NCBI GenBank assembly: GCA_002294445.1
Contig: DBEI01000002.1
Coordinates: 622 to 22,197, forward strand
DNA length: 21,576 bases
Reading direction: 5' to 3'
Source: Patescibacteria group bacterium UBA910
Lineage (GTDB): Bacteria; Patescibacteriota; Minisyncoccia; Phycocordibacterales; DATDWN01
The notes under the pieces were generated by a model that did no database searches, was not told where the DNA came from, and saw nothing but the letters and a program-made list of their open reading frames with translations. Positions 11,762-19,934 of this stretch are shown here, in pieces (position 1 is the stretch's first letter; each line of letters starts with the position of its first letter). A program made the translations under genes and the position numbers.

Positions 11762-13043
11762 GTTCCGGGAGATATTCAAATGGATCGAGATATGCTTTCA
11801 CATCAGCAATTGGCATTTTTGCACTCTTACACGCTCGACTATTCACATGATTTTCAATACGAATACCTTGAGATGCATACACACCTAAATGCAAATGTGG
11901 TCCAGTGGAGTATCCTGTGTTGCCACTATATCCGATTATATCTCCAGTGGATACATTTTGCCCTTCAACAGCTTTGATAACTGACAAATGTCCGTATACG
12001 GTGGATAGTCCGTTTGGGTGTCGAATTAAAACCCATTTTCCGAATGAATAGCATCCTCGCACCAAGTCTGTGTTACCAGTACCCACAACCACACCATTGA
12101 GCACGCTTTTTACTGGAGTACCCACTGATGCACCAAAGTCCACTCCATTGTGCGATCCGGATACATACAAGCGTCCTGATGCAGATGTCTTTCCGAAACG
12201 CTGAGTAATGATTACTTTATCCAGTGGCCATGACAAAATACCTGCTCGAGATTTCGGTATACTCGTTGGATCAATAAATATCTTCAACTGAGATTCGTAT
12301 TCAAACAATTCTTTTTCAAATGCTGCTTTTTGTGCTTCTTTTTGCTGGAGTAAGGTTTTATATGCTGCTTCTGTATTTTTGGTTTGAGCAAGCACCTTTG
12401 CTTTTTCTTGTTTGTTGTATTCAACAATCTTTTTTTTATCTTCTAGGTTATCTTGGAGAAGTTTTAAGCGTTCTTTTTCAGCTTCTGTTTTTGTCTTTTT
12501 GTCTGCCAGATTATTCTTTAGACTCACTAAATCATCAGTTTTAAATTTAATTTGTTTTTGTACTTGCTTAAGGGTGTCCAGGTTGTCCCACATATCTGTA
12601 AAAGTTTTATACTGCAAAAAAACCTCAACTGGAGTATCAACTTCTTCTTGATAAATTTGGTTGATAAGATTTCGAATTGCTTCAGTGTTTGAGTCGATCT
12701 GTTGCCCAGTAGTTTTAATGTTATTTCCTAACTCATCGATAGTGAGACTACTCTTACTTATTTTACGTTCAGTGAGTACAAGGTCCGTATCTACCTTCTT
12801 TTGAGTTAAATCGAGGGTTTTAATAGTGTTTTGAAGAGTTTTAGCTTCCTTGCCCACACGGTCAACTTCTTTGTTATACAGATTAATCTCAGCCTCTAAT
12901 GCTTTAATTTGATTGTTTCGCTCTTCAATTTTATTTTGAAGCTCTTCTACTTTGTTTTGAGCAAATACAGGTGAAGCAAAAAAGAGAGATGTAAATACAC
13001 TGAGTAAAACAAAGAAAATACTATACGAAGTACGGATACGCAT
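11757..13043 (-). CDS. Secreted coiled-coil M23 (LytM) endopeptidase, EnvC/NlpD-like
   Basis: 428 residues. A signal peptide (hydrophobic core FFVLLSVFTSLFF) probably ends at VFA-Q (28/29). Residues ~30-250 are long coiled coil (EELQNKIEERNNQIKALE onwards). The C-terminal LytM domain has the zinc site: His298 and Asp302 (HNGVDFG), His352 (YGHLS) and His383/His385 (PHLHLG). All are present, so it is a likely active peptidase cutting peptide cross-bridges during growth or division, or after activation through the coiled coil as for EnvC. Cys331 and a Cys near 409 could form a disulfide. No SD; an extended -10 box lies 7 nt before the ATG. The stop codon is inside the inverted-repeat element. 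Confidence 0.92.
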   Translation of the reverse strand: MRIRTSYSIFFVLLSVFTSLFFASPVFAQNKVEELQNKIEERNNQIKALEAEINLYNKEVDRVGKEAKTLQNTIKTLDLTQKKVDTDLVLTERKISKSSLTIDELGNNIKTTGQQIDSNTEAIRNLINQIYQEEVDTPVEVFLQYKTFTDMWDNLDTLKQVQKQIKFKTDDLVSLKNNLADKKTKTEAEKERLKLLQDNLEDKKKIVEYNKQEKAKVLAQTKNTEAAYKTLLQQKEAQKAAFEKELFEYESQLKIFIDPTSIPKSRAGILSWPLDKVIITQRFGKTSASGRLYVSGSHNGVDFGASVGTPVKSVLNGVVVGTGNTDLVRGCYSFGKWVLIRHPNGLSTVYGHLSVIKAVEGQNVSTGDIIGYSGNTGYSTGPHLHLGVYASQGIRIENHVNSRACKSAKMPIADVKAYLDPFEYLPEL

Positions 13044-13050
13044 ACCGTTT

Positions 13051-13059
13051 AGTATATCA
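13051..13059 (-). promoter_or_regulatory. Extended -10 box before the M23 peptidase
   Basis: TGATATACT on the minus strand (TG at -15, TATACT) ends 7 nt before the ATG at 13043. The -35 area is only T-rich. The message would start at or next to the ATG. Confidence 0.5.
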
Positions 13060-13082
13060 AAAAATAGGTCTCAGAAAAACTC

Positions 13083-14546
13083 TTATAGTATTTCAATTGC
13101 CTTCCTAATACGAGACATGGATTCTTGTTTTCCAAGAATCGACAGAAGTGTAAATGGGTCTGGAGACTTTTCACGCCCTGAAAGTGCTACGCGTGTTGGC
13201 CAAAGCACTTGTCCCCTCCCTTCTTCGTTTGCATAATCCCAGATCAGCATTTTTACTGTTTCTGCATCCTTAAAACTTTCATCACTCCCCACTTCGATTA
13301 GTTTGAGTACCTGAGAAAGACGATCTTTTGTTTTCTCTGAATCTTGTTCATCCTTCCAATACAGCGTTTCTTTTGCATATTCTGGTTGCGTAAAGAAATA
13401 CACAAAATCCCCCTCTGCAAAAAGCTTTTCAACATCACCCCATTTTTCAATACGTTCAACAATTAAATGAGCAACTTTTCGAAGCATCTCCTCACTATAT
13501 TGTGAAAGTGACGTAATATCTTTTGGTATGTATTGAAGTAATGTTTGGAATTGTTTATCCGTAGGTAACTTCTTAATATGTTCTCGGTTGATCCAGTTGA
13601 GTTTCTCTTCGTTGAGTCCAGCACCTGAGTGTTGAATCTTGGCTATATCAAATGAAGCGATGAGTTCTTCACGAGTAAAGATCTCCTGATCAGTGCCTGG
13701 GTTCCATCCAAGAAGTGCAAGGAAATTAATAAATGCATCTGGCAGGTATCCTTCTTGTTTATATTCAAGTAAATCTTTTGCACCGTCTCGTTTAGAAAGT
13801 TTTTTCTTTCCATCAGGAGCCATGATTGGAGGAAGAGTGGCAAATACGGGAGCATCTAAACCAAGCGCCTCATAGAGTGAGAGAAATTTTGGGGTAGATG
13901 AAATAAACTCTTGTCCACGCATTACATGAGTGACACCCATTTCAATATCATCCACAATATGTGCAAAATTATATGTTGGATACCCATCTGATTTTATAAG
14001 AATAAAATCATCAAGTGCTTCTTCACCTGCGGAGAGCTCTCCCCACACTGCATCCTGCCATAGATATCGTTTAAGTGTAGGTACTTTAAAACGAAGTGGT
14101 CTTGTACCATCCCAAGCTTCAGTACTTTCTTTTCGATGTTCACGATACAAAAATGGTCGTTTTTCTTCTTCTGCTTTTTGTCGGAGAACTTCAAGTTCTT
14201 CCTCACTGTATGGATCTGCATATGCAAAACCTTTATCAATCAACATTTGTGCATATTTTTTATACACTTCGAGACGCTCGGACTGAATATACGAACCCGC
14301 AGGTCCAGGTGCACCTGGACCAAAATCCCAATTAAGCCCAAGCCACTTCAACGATTCTTGAATATGTAAAATTGAACCTTCCACCTCTCGTTCTTTATCT
14401 GTATCTTCTATACGAAGAATAAATGTTCCATTGTTTTTACGAGCCCAAAGCCATGCATAGAGCGCAGTGCGAACACCACCAACATGCATAAAACCTGTTG
14501 GCGAGGGAGCGAAACGAGTCACAATGTTGTTGTTTTTTTCTGACAT
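13083..14546 (-). CDS. gltX: Glutamyl-tRNA synthetase
   Basis: 487 residues, normal length. This class I synthetase joins glutamate to tRNA(Glu). The HIGH motif reads HVGG (21-24) after RFAPSPTGFM, and the KMSKS motif reads KLSKR (249-253). IEDTD near 46 and TYNFAHIVDD near 191 are further family blocks. The anticodon-binding C-terminal half is complete. Whether it also charges tRNA(Gln), as in bacteria that use GatCAB, cannot be read here. It lies 12 bp after murG, has no SD, and is the last gene of the wall operon; no clear terminator is seen before the M23 gene 39 bp on. Confidence 0.97.
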   Translation of the reverse strand: MSEKNNNIVTRFAPSPTGFMHVGGVRTALYAWLWARKNNGTFILRIEDTDKEREVEGSILHIQESLKWLGLNWDFGPGAPGPAGSYIQSERLEVYKKYAQMLIDKGFAYADPYSEEELEVLRQKAEEEKRPFLYREHRKESTEAWDGTRPLRFKVPTLKRYLWQDAVWGELSAGEEALDDFILIKSDGYPTYNFAHIVDDIEMGVTHVMRGQEFISSTPKFLSLYEALGLDAPVFATLPPIMAPDGKKKLSKRDGAKDLLEYKQEGYLPDAFINFLALLGWNPGTDQEIFTREELIASFDIAKIQHSGAGLNEEKLNWINREHIKKLPTDKQFQTLLQYIPKDITSLSQYSEEMLRKVAHLIVERIEKWGDVEKLFAEGDFVYFFTQPEYAKETLYWKDEQDSEKTKDRLSQVLKLIEVGSDESFKDAETVKMLIWDYANEEGRGQVLWPTRVALSGREKSPDPFTLLSILGKQESMSRIRKAIEIL

Positions 14547-14558
14547 TACCGAGATAAA

Positions 14559-15686
14559 TTATTTTTGATGTGTAAGCGCAATGTTAAGAATTTCTGTTGC
14601 TATTTTACGAGCTGCATCTGGATGTTGAGAAGTTTTTGTAGCGGTAGACATTTTTGCGAGTAAATCTGGATTACCGAGAAGCCTATCTACTTCTGCAGAT
14701 AGGATATTACCAGAAAGATTAGCTTCTTCAAGTACTACCGCAGCTCCTGTACGAGCATATGCATATGCATTCATACGCTGGTGGTCTCCATTTGATTTTG
14801 TAATTGGGATCACAATTGCAGGCTTTTCCCATGACGCAATTTCAAACAATGACGAGCCGGCTCGAGAGATAACCAAGCTTGAAGCTCCAGCGGCCATACG
14901 AAGTGCAAGATTGTTGAGATAATCAAATGGCTTATAACGGTCTTTGTGTGAGTTAGTAAGAAGTACCACATCTGCAGTATTCTTAACTATCTGAAAATTA
15001 TTTTTACCTGTCTGATGAATAATTTGGTATTTTTCGACTAAACGTGGTAATGCATCAACAAGAGTATCATTGATAAGTTGAGCACCCTGAGATCCACCAA
15101 TCACCAAAATAGTTGGTATTTGTGGATCAAGATTGAGATATTCATGCGCCCCATGAGATAGTGCGGTCATAATATCTTTACGGATTGGGTTGCCAGTGTA
15201 TGCAGTTTTACCTTCAGGGAAAAACTTTGCTGATTCAGGATACGAGATTGCAATCTTTGAAGCAAACTTTCCTGCCCATGCATTTACACGTCCTGGTACA
15301 CTGTCTGATTCGTGAATGATTACAGGAATTCGAAGAAGTTTACCTGCCAATAGTGCCGGAAAGCTTGCGTATCCACCTTTACCAAAAATAACATCAGGAT
15401 AAATCGTGAAGATGGTCCAAAGTGATACGAGTACTCCCCACCCCGTCTTAAATAAATCAATAATGTTCATGAGAGAAAAATAAATGCGCATTTTCCCCGC
15501 AGTATTTTTCTTAAAAGTCACATTGTGTTCAAACAACAACCCTTCGTTGTATGGAGAGTTGGACATATAAAAAAGCTCTAGACCGATGAGTCGGTGTTCT
15601 TTTGCTAATTGATTGATTTCTTCGGCAATGGCAATAATGGGGTAAAAATGCCCACCACTTCCTCCTCCTGTGAATAATATTTTCAT
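14559..15686 (-). CDS. murG: MurG, lipid II synthase (UDP-GlcNAc transferase)
   Basis: 375 residues. It adds GlcNAc to lipid I to give lipid II on the inner face of the membrane. The N-terminal loop is GGGSGGHFYP (7-16), with Ser where Thr is usual. HESDSVPGRVNAWAGKFA and IGGSQGAQLIND follow, and the donor site shows SRAGSSLFEIASWEKPAIVIPI and GDHQRMNA. All blocks are in order. The start is fixed by the glycine loop so close to the N-terminus. It has no SD of its own; a 24-codon reading frame with a perfect SD ends 9 nt upstream, so translation may be coupled. Confidence 0.97.
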   Translation of the reverse strand: MKILFTGGGSGGHFYPIIAIAEEINQLAKEHRLIGLELFYMSNSPYNEGLLFEHNVTFKKNTAGKMRIYFSLMNIIDLFKTGWGVLVSLWTIFTIYPDVIFGKGGYASFPALLAGKLLRIPVIIHESDSVPGRVNAWAGKFASKIAISYPESAKFFPEGKTAYTGNPIRKDIMTALSHGAHEYLNLDPQIPTILVIGGSQGAQLINDTLVDALPRLVEKYQIIHQTGKNNFQIVKNTADVVLLTNSHKDRYKPFDYLNNLALRMAAGASSLVISRAGSSLFEIASWEKPAIVIPITKSNGDHQRMNAYAYARTGAAVVLEEANLSGNILSAEVDRLLGNPDLLAKMSTATKTSQHPDAARKIATEILNIALTHQK

Positions 15687-15695
15687 ATAGTCTTG

Positions 15696-15770
15696 TTACA
15701 ATTCTTGCTTAAACTTCCATATTTGGCAAATTTCTTTGTCGGACTTCAAAAAATAATTCTCGCTATACAA
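15696..15770 (-). CDS. Possible 24-codon leader ORF before murG
   Basis: A TTG start at 15770 is preceded by GGAGGTG (15777-15783) with 6-nt spacing, a near-perfect ribosome site. The frame runs 24 codons (start YSENYFLKSDKEICQIWK, ending KQEL) and stops with TAA 9 nt before the murG ATG. murG lacks an SD, so reinitiation after this frame could drive it. The region between ftsW and murG holds no other gene. Without comparison of related genomes the peptide may be only a translated leader; the SD is the strongest evidence. Confidence 0.4.
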   Translation of the reverse strand: MYSENYFLKSDKEICQIWKFKQEL

Positions 15771-15839
15771 TACGTACACCTCCAATTATTTTTCTTGTCC
15801 TTCGCGAACTTTGCTCAAATCTGAAAGTATATCGATATA

Positions 15840-16943
15840 TTAATGTCTTTTTTGAGTAGTTTTAGAGATGTTGAGAATAATCCCCGCCTCAGCAAGTGCA
15901 ATAAACAGTGCGGTTCCACCATGACTCACAAACGGTAAGGTGATACCTGAAAGTGGCAATATGCCAACCATAGCACCAATATTTACAAACGCTTGCGATA
16001 TGATGAGTATAACAATTCCAACAATTAAAAGTCTACCAAATGAGTCCGGTACAGATGCTGCAATTTTCAAACCACGAAGTGCAAAAAAGACAAAAAGAAG
16101 TATGAGTAAGGTGCTACCAATAAAACCAAATTCTTCTGCGGATACCGCAAAGATAGAGTCACCGATCGGTTCAGGAAGGAAATTGAATTTTTGAATACTT
16201 TGACCAAAACCTCGTCCATAGAGACCTCCAGAACCAACCGCAATGAGAGATTGTTGAATCTGATATCCACTACCTTGGGCATTCTTTTCTGGGCTAATAA
16301 AAGTATTGATACGACTCATTACATATGGACGTGTATATGCCACAACACCAAGTCCTATTACACAAATCATTCCTAGTAATAGTATGTGTTTCCATCGTCC
16401 GCCGCCCGCCAAAAAGATGGCGAGGCCTCCCGTTATGGTAACCATAAATGTATCAGTATCGGGTTGAGCTAAAAGCACCGCACCCACCAACCCTGTAATC
16501 AGAATAAACGGAAGAAGTCCGTGAGTAATAGTTTTAACTTTATCTTTTGCTCGTGCTACCCATGCAGCAAAATAGATCACATATGCAATCTTGAGTAATT
16601 CGGAGGGTTGGAAAGATATTACTTTAAATGTTACCCAGCGTTTTGCTCCTCCGTGACTCACTCCGAGACCTGGCACAAAAACCATGAGAGTGAGTGCAAT
16701 TGATGCAATGAGAAGAAAAAATGCATTTTTCTTATAAAAAGAAAAAGGGATTTTTGAAGTTACAAGACATGCAAGTGAGCCGAGAAAAAGTCCAAAGAAA
16801 GTTTGATTGAATGCAACGTTAGTATATTTGACACTATTTTTTGAAAGTAATCCAAGCGATGCAGAGCTAAATATGAGAAAACCTGCCACCACAAGGATGA
16901 TAAGTGATACCAAAAAAGGAATGTCGGCTTTGATTTTATTCAT
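15840..16943 (-). CDS. ftsW: FtsW/RodA-family lipid II polymerase (SEDS)
   Basis: 367 residues with about ten transmembrane helices. SEDS proteins polymerise lipid II into glycan with a partner class B PBP. Family blocks: GLGVSHGGAKRWV (~124-136), FQPSELLKIAYVIYFA, LLAQPDTDT (the conserved Asp of the active site), LPEPIGDSIFAVSAEEFGFIG and LPFVSHGGTALFIALAEAGI near the end. Position between mraY and murG favours FtsW over RodA. The C-terminal tail is short (KTTQKRH). ATG at 16943 lacks an SD and lies 34 bp after mraY. No cognate PBP gene is in the window. Confidence 0.94.
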   Translation of the reverse strand: MNKIKADIPFLVSLIILVVAGFLIFSSASLGLLSKNSVKYTNVAFNQTFFGLFLGSLACLVTSKIPFSFYKKNAFFLLIASIALTLMVFVPGLGVSHGGAKRWVTFKVISFQPSELLKIAYVIYFAAWVARAKDKVKTITHGLLPFILITGLVGAVLLAQPDTDTFMVTITGGLAIFLAGGGRWKHILLLGMICVIGLGVVAYTRPYVMSRINTFISPEKNAQGSGYQIQQSLIAVGSGGLYGRGFGQSIQKFNFLPEPIGDSIFAVSAEEFGFIGSTLLILLFVFFALRGLKIAASVPDSFGRLLIVGIVILIISQAFVNIGAMVGILPLSGITLPFVSHGGTALFIALAEAGIILNISKTTQKRH

Positions 16944-16977
16944 AATTCAACGAAATTTACCAAATACAAAAGTCACC

Positions 16978-18042
16978 CTAAGCCACTAATGTGAGTATGG
17001 TGCCAAATATGGCGCAAACCACACCAATAACCCAATATCGCATTACTATTTTTTCTCGAGACCAACCAAGCGCTTCGAAATGATGATGGAGTGGAGCAAT
17101 TTTGAATACTCGATATTTATTGAAATATTTATAGCCACCGATTTGAATAATGTCTGATAATGTTGTTGCAACAAGCGGTACTGCAATCACAGGAAGAAAA
17201 AGTACTGAGTTAGTGAGAAACGCTACTACTGATAAAGTGATGGTAAGCGCAAGAATACCTGTCTCTCCCATATAGAATCGAGCTGGGGGGATGTTGAACC
17301 ACAGAAATGCAAGTGTTGCACCGCCAACTACTGCACAAAAAGCAGCAAGGTCGATTTGGGTATTGAAATATGCGATTACACCATATGCAGTAAAGATAGT
17401 GGCCATAATACCTCCTGCAAGACCATCCATACCATCAATAACACTGGTAGAAAATGTTGCGAGCATTACCGCAATAAAAAATGGAATAAACCACAAACCA
17501 AGTTCAAGCTCGCCCCAAAATGGAATATGGATTGCGGTTGCCTGAAGTTTGATATAAAACCAAAGACTAATTGCAAGGCCAATTAAAATAACTGATACAA
17601 TTTTTACTTTTCGATACGTCACACCATCCTTTGCATAACTTCCCTTCCCTGAAATCTGAAGCATATCATCGACAAGCCCAATAAGTGCTGTGAGGATAAG
17701 TGTTGCAAGCGGGATCAGTGTTTGATTACGAGAGAGAAAGTTGAGCTTTTCTGTAACACCACTTGGAAACACAACAGAAAGTATGAACATAAGCGCAACT
17801 GTACACAACACAGAAAACCAAATAATTACTCCACCTACACGAGGAGTACTGATTTCTTTATCTGTGTTATGAAGTCGATTAAATTCTTCTGAAGTCGCTT
17901 CTGGGTTATCTGCTGAAGTACGTGGATTTTTTTTCCACATTTTGTATTTATAGAAAAAATGCGTGAAAAATGGTGTCACAGCAATACCAATGCCGAATGA
18001 AAGAATACTTGGAATGAGGACTTTAAGTACGTCGATGTTCAT
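16978..18042 (-). CDS. mraY: MraY, phospho-MurNAc-pentapeptide translocase
   Basis: 354 residues, ten or so helices. It transfers phospho-MurNAc-pentapeptide to undecaprenyl phosphate to make lipid I. Signature residues: LVDDM (123-127, the Asp pair), VIDGMDGLAGG (201-211) and APLHHHFEALGW with the three His at 319-321. The usual PTMGG appears as STPRVGG (~65-71). An extended, charged loop at ~36-65 precedes it. It starts 6 nt after the asnB stop and has no SD, so the two are coupled. murD, often between mraY and ftsW, is absent. Confidence 0.96.
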   Translation of the reverse strand: MNIDVLKVLIPSILSFGIGIAVTPFFTHFFYKYKMWKKNPRTSADNPEATSEEFNRLHNTDKEISTPRVGGVIIWFSVLCTVALMFILSVVFPSGVTEKLNFLSRNQTLIPLATLILTALIGLVDDMLQISGKGSYAKDGVTYRKVKIVSVILIGLAISLWFYIKLQATAIHIPFWGELELGLWFIPFFIAVMLATFSTSVIDGMDGLAGGIMATIFTAYGVIAYFNTQIDLAAFCAVVGGATLAFLWFNIPPARFYMGETGILALTITLSVVAFLTNSVLFLPVIAVPLVATTLSDIIQIGGYKYFNKYRVFKIAPLHHHFEALGWSREKIVMRYWVIGVVCAIFGTILTLVA

Positions 18043-18048
18043 AAAATG

Positions 18049-19869
18049 TTATTTAATATAGACATTGTACCAGAGAGCAAGCATATAGAGAATGTAGATA
18101 TGTCGAGCATTATCCTTTCTATTCTCAGTATGATCTGAGATCAACCCTTCGATAAAAAATGTATCCAGATGCTCTTTGATGTACTCTGATTCTCGAATCG
18201 CTTTGTACGCTGGACACATAGGGTCTCGAAGCCATGTGCGAATTGGTGTAGGAAAACCAAGTTTACGTCGATGACGAGTCTCTTCAGGAATGATTCCTTT
18301 GAATGCTTCACGGAGTATATGTTTAGTTGTTGAGCCTTTCCACTTAAATGGATCAGGAAGTGTGCGAGCGAGTTTTGCCACCTCAATATCAAGAAAAGGC
18401 ACTCGAAGCTCCAATGAATTTGCCATGGTCATTTTATCTGCTTTTGCCAAAATATCCCCCACAAGCCATGTATGGATATCAATATATTGCATCTTCGCAG
18501 AATCACTTCCTGTTGCTTTTTCATACAGTGGCGCAAGTGAATATTTTTCAGGGCGCACCCCTTTCCAGAGTTTGTTTATTTGTTCATCGGTAAAGATGGA
18601 TGCGTTACCGATATACCAATCCTCCAGTTTTTGAAGTGCTCGTCTTGCATGATTCTTGCCCCAGAATTGAAATGGGATTTGTGTAAGCACACGAAGAAAC
18701 CATGTTGGCACCCATGACAGTTTTTGTTGATCAAGTGGTTGAAGATAAATATTATAACCACCAAAAAGCTCATCTGCACCTTCACCAGAAAGCACCACGG
18801 TCACTTTTTTTCGAGCCTCTTTTGCTACAAAATAAAGTCCAATTGCAGATGGATCGGCAACGGGTTCATCAAAATGCCACACAAGCTTTGGTAATACATC
18901 AAAATACGTTTTAGGGTCAATAGTGATTTCAGTGTGGTCAGTACCAAGAAAATCAGATGTTGTGGCAGCTTCTTTTCCTTCTGTGAGTACATCGAAACCA
19001 ACGGTAAATGTTTTGTTTTTCTTTTCACCAGAAATTTCTTGCATTAATACTGCAATAATCGACGAATCTACTCCACCAGAAAGAAAGGAACCGACAGGCA
19101 CGTCGCTGATCATGTGATGTGCCACGGAATCACGAAGCGTGTCCACAATTTCTTTTTTTGTCTGTTCAAAATCACGTTCTGAATCAGGTTCAAAATTAAA
19201 ATCCCAGTATTGTTCAATTTGATGTGTTCCTTTGCGCGTATCGATAGTGAGCGTGTGCCCTGGAGGAAGTGCAAAAATATGTTTGAAAAAAGTTTCTTTG
19301 ATGGGATTATATTGAAACCGCAGATAGTTGAATACCGCTTCATGGTTTATTTCTTTTTTATATTCTGGATGTTCCAAAATACTCTTTATTTCAGAACCAA
19401 AAGCTTTTACCTCATTCCCTTCCTTCCAGTAATACAATGGTTTAATACCAAAAAAATCACGCGCAATAAACACTTTTCCAGTCTCTTTATCGTAGATAGA
19501 AAATGCAAACATCCCTCGAAGTCGAGAAACTGACTTAGGGCCATATGCTTCATACATCTGAAGAATCACTTCTGTATCGGAATGCGTTTTAAAAATGCGA
19601 CCTTCCGCAAGAAGTTCTGCTCGAAGCTCTTTATAATTGTAGATTTCGCCATTAAAGACAATAAGGAGACTACCGTCTGCGTTCTCGATCGGTTGTTTTC
19701 CTGAAGAGATATCTATAATAGATAATCGACGCATTCCTAGAGCAACGTGTTCGTCATGAAAAAACCCATCTTGATCAGGACCACGATGACGAATAACCTC
19801 AGTCATTTTTTCGATGAGATCTCGCTTTTTTGTTGTTTGTGCGCCCAAGACGCCTGCGATTCCACACAT
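18049..19869 (-). CDS. asnB: Glutamine-hydrolysing asparagine synthetase family protein (AsnB)
   Basis: 606 residues, full length. Class II glutaminase domain at the N-terminus with nucleophile Cys2 (MCGIAGV), RHRGPDQDG (~28-36) and NGEIYNY (~73-79). The synthetase domain has the PP-loop SGGVDSS (264-270) and SGEGADELFGGY. The family amidates aspartate using glutamine and ATP. Members in some bacteria (LtsA type) instead amidate meso-diaminopimelate in peptidoglycan precursors. Being first in an operon with mraY, ftsW and murG makes that role worth testing. A good promoter lies directly before the ATG and there is no SD. Confidence 0.93.
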   Translation of the reverse strand: MCGIAGVLGAQTTKKRDLIEKMTEVIRHRGPDQDGFFHDEHVALGMRRLSIIDISSGKQPIENADGSLLIVFNGEIYNYKELRAELLAEGRIFKTHSDTEVILQMYEAYGPKSVSRLRGMFAFSIYDKETGKVFIARDFFGIKPLYYWKEGNEVKAFGSEIKSILEHPEYKKEINHEAVFNYLRFQYNPIKETFFKHIFALPPGHTLTIDTRKGTHQIEQYWDFNFEPDSERDFEQTKKEIVDTLRDSVAHHMISDVPVGSFLSGGVDSSIIAVLMQEISGEKKNKTFTVGFDVLTEGKEAATTSDFLGTDHTEITIDPKTYFDVLPKLVWHFDEPVADPSAIGLYFVAKEARKKVTVVLSGEGADELFGGYNIYLQPLDQQKLSWVPTWFLRVLTQIPFQFWGKNHARRALQKLEDWYIGNASIFTDEQINKLWKGVRPEKYSLAPLYEKATGSDSAKMQYIDIHTWLVGDILAKADKMTMANSLELRVPFLDIEVAKLARTLPDPFKWKGSTTKHILREAFKGIIPEETRHRRKLGFPTPIRTWLRDPMCPAYKAIRESEYIKEHLDTFFIEGLISDHTENRKDNARHIYILYMLALWYNVYIK

Positions 19870-19877
19870 ATAATCCC

Positions 19878-19906
19878 AGTATAATAGAAAAGGGATTTTT
19901 ATCCAA
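19878..19906 (-). promoter_or_regulatory. Promoter of the asnB-mraY-ftsW-murG-gltX operon
   Basis: TTGGAT (19906-19901), 17-nt spacer, TATACT (19883-19878), on the minus strand. The -10 box ends 8 nt before the ATG at 19869, so the first transcribed base is within about two bases of the start codon: a leaderless message is expected. This is the best-matched promoter on the minus strand. Confidence 0.6.
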
Positions 19907-19934
19907 AATGTTTACTATTAGACCTATTCGTACC

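Noticed and set aside
13930..14286. Plus-strand 118-codon frame inside gltX
   Set aside because: Antisense shadow of gltX with Ser-rich composition typical of such shadows.
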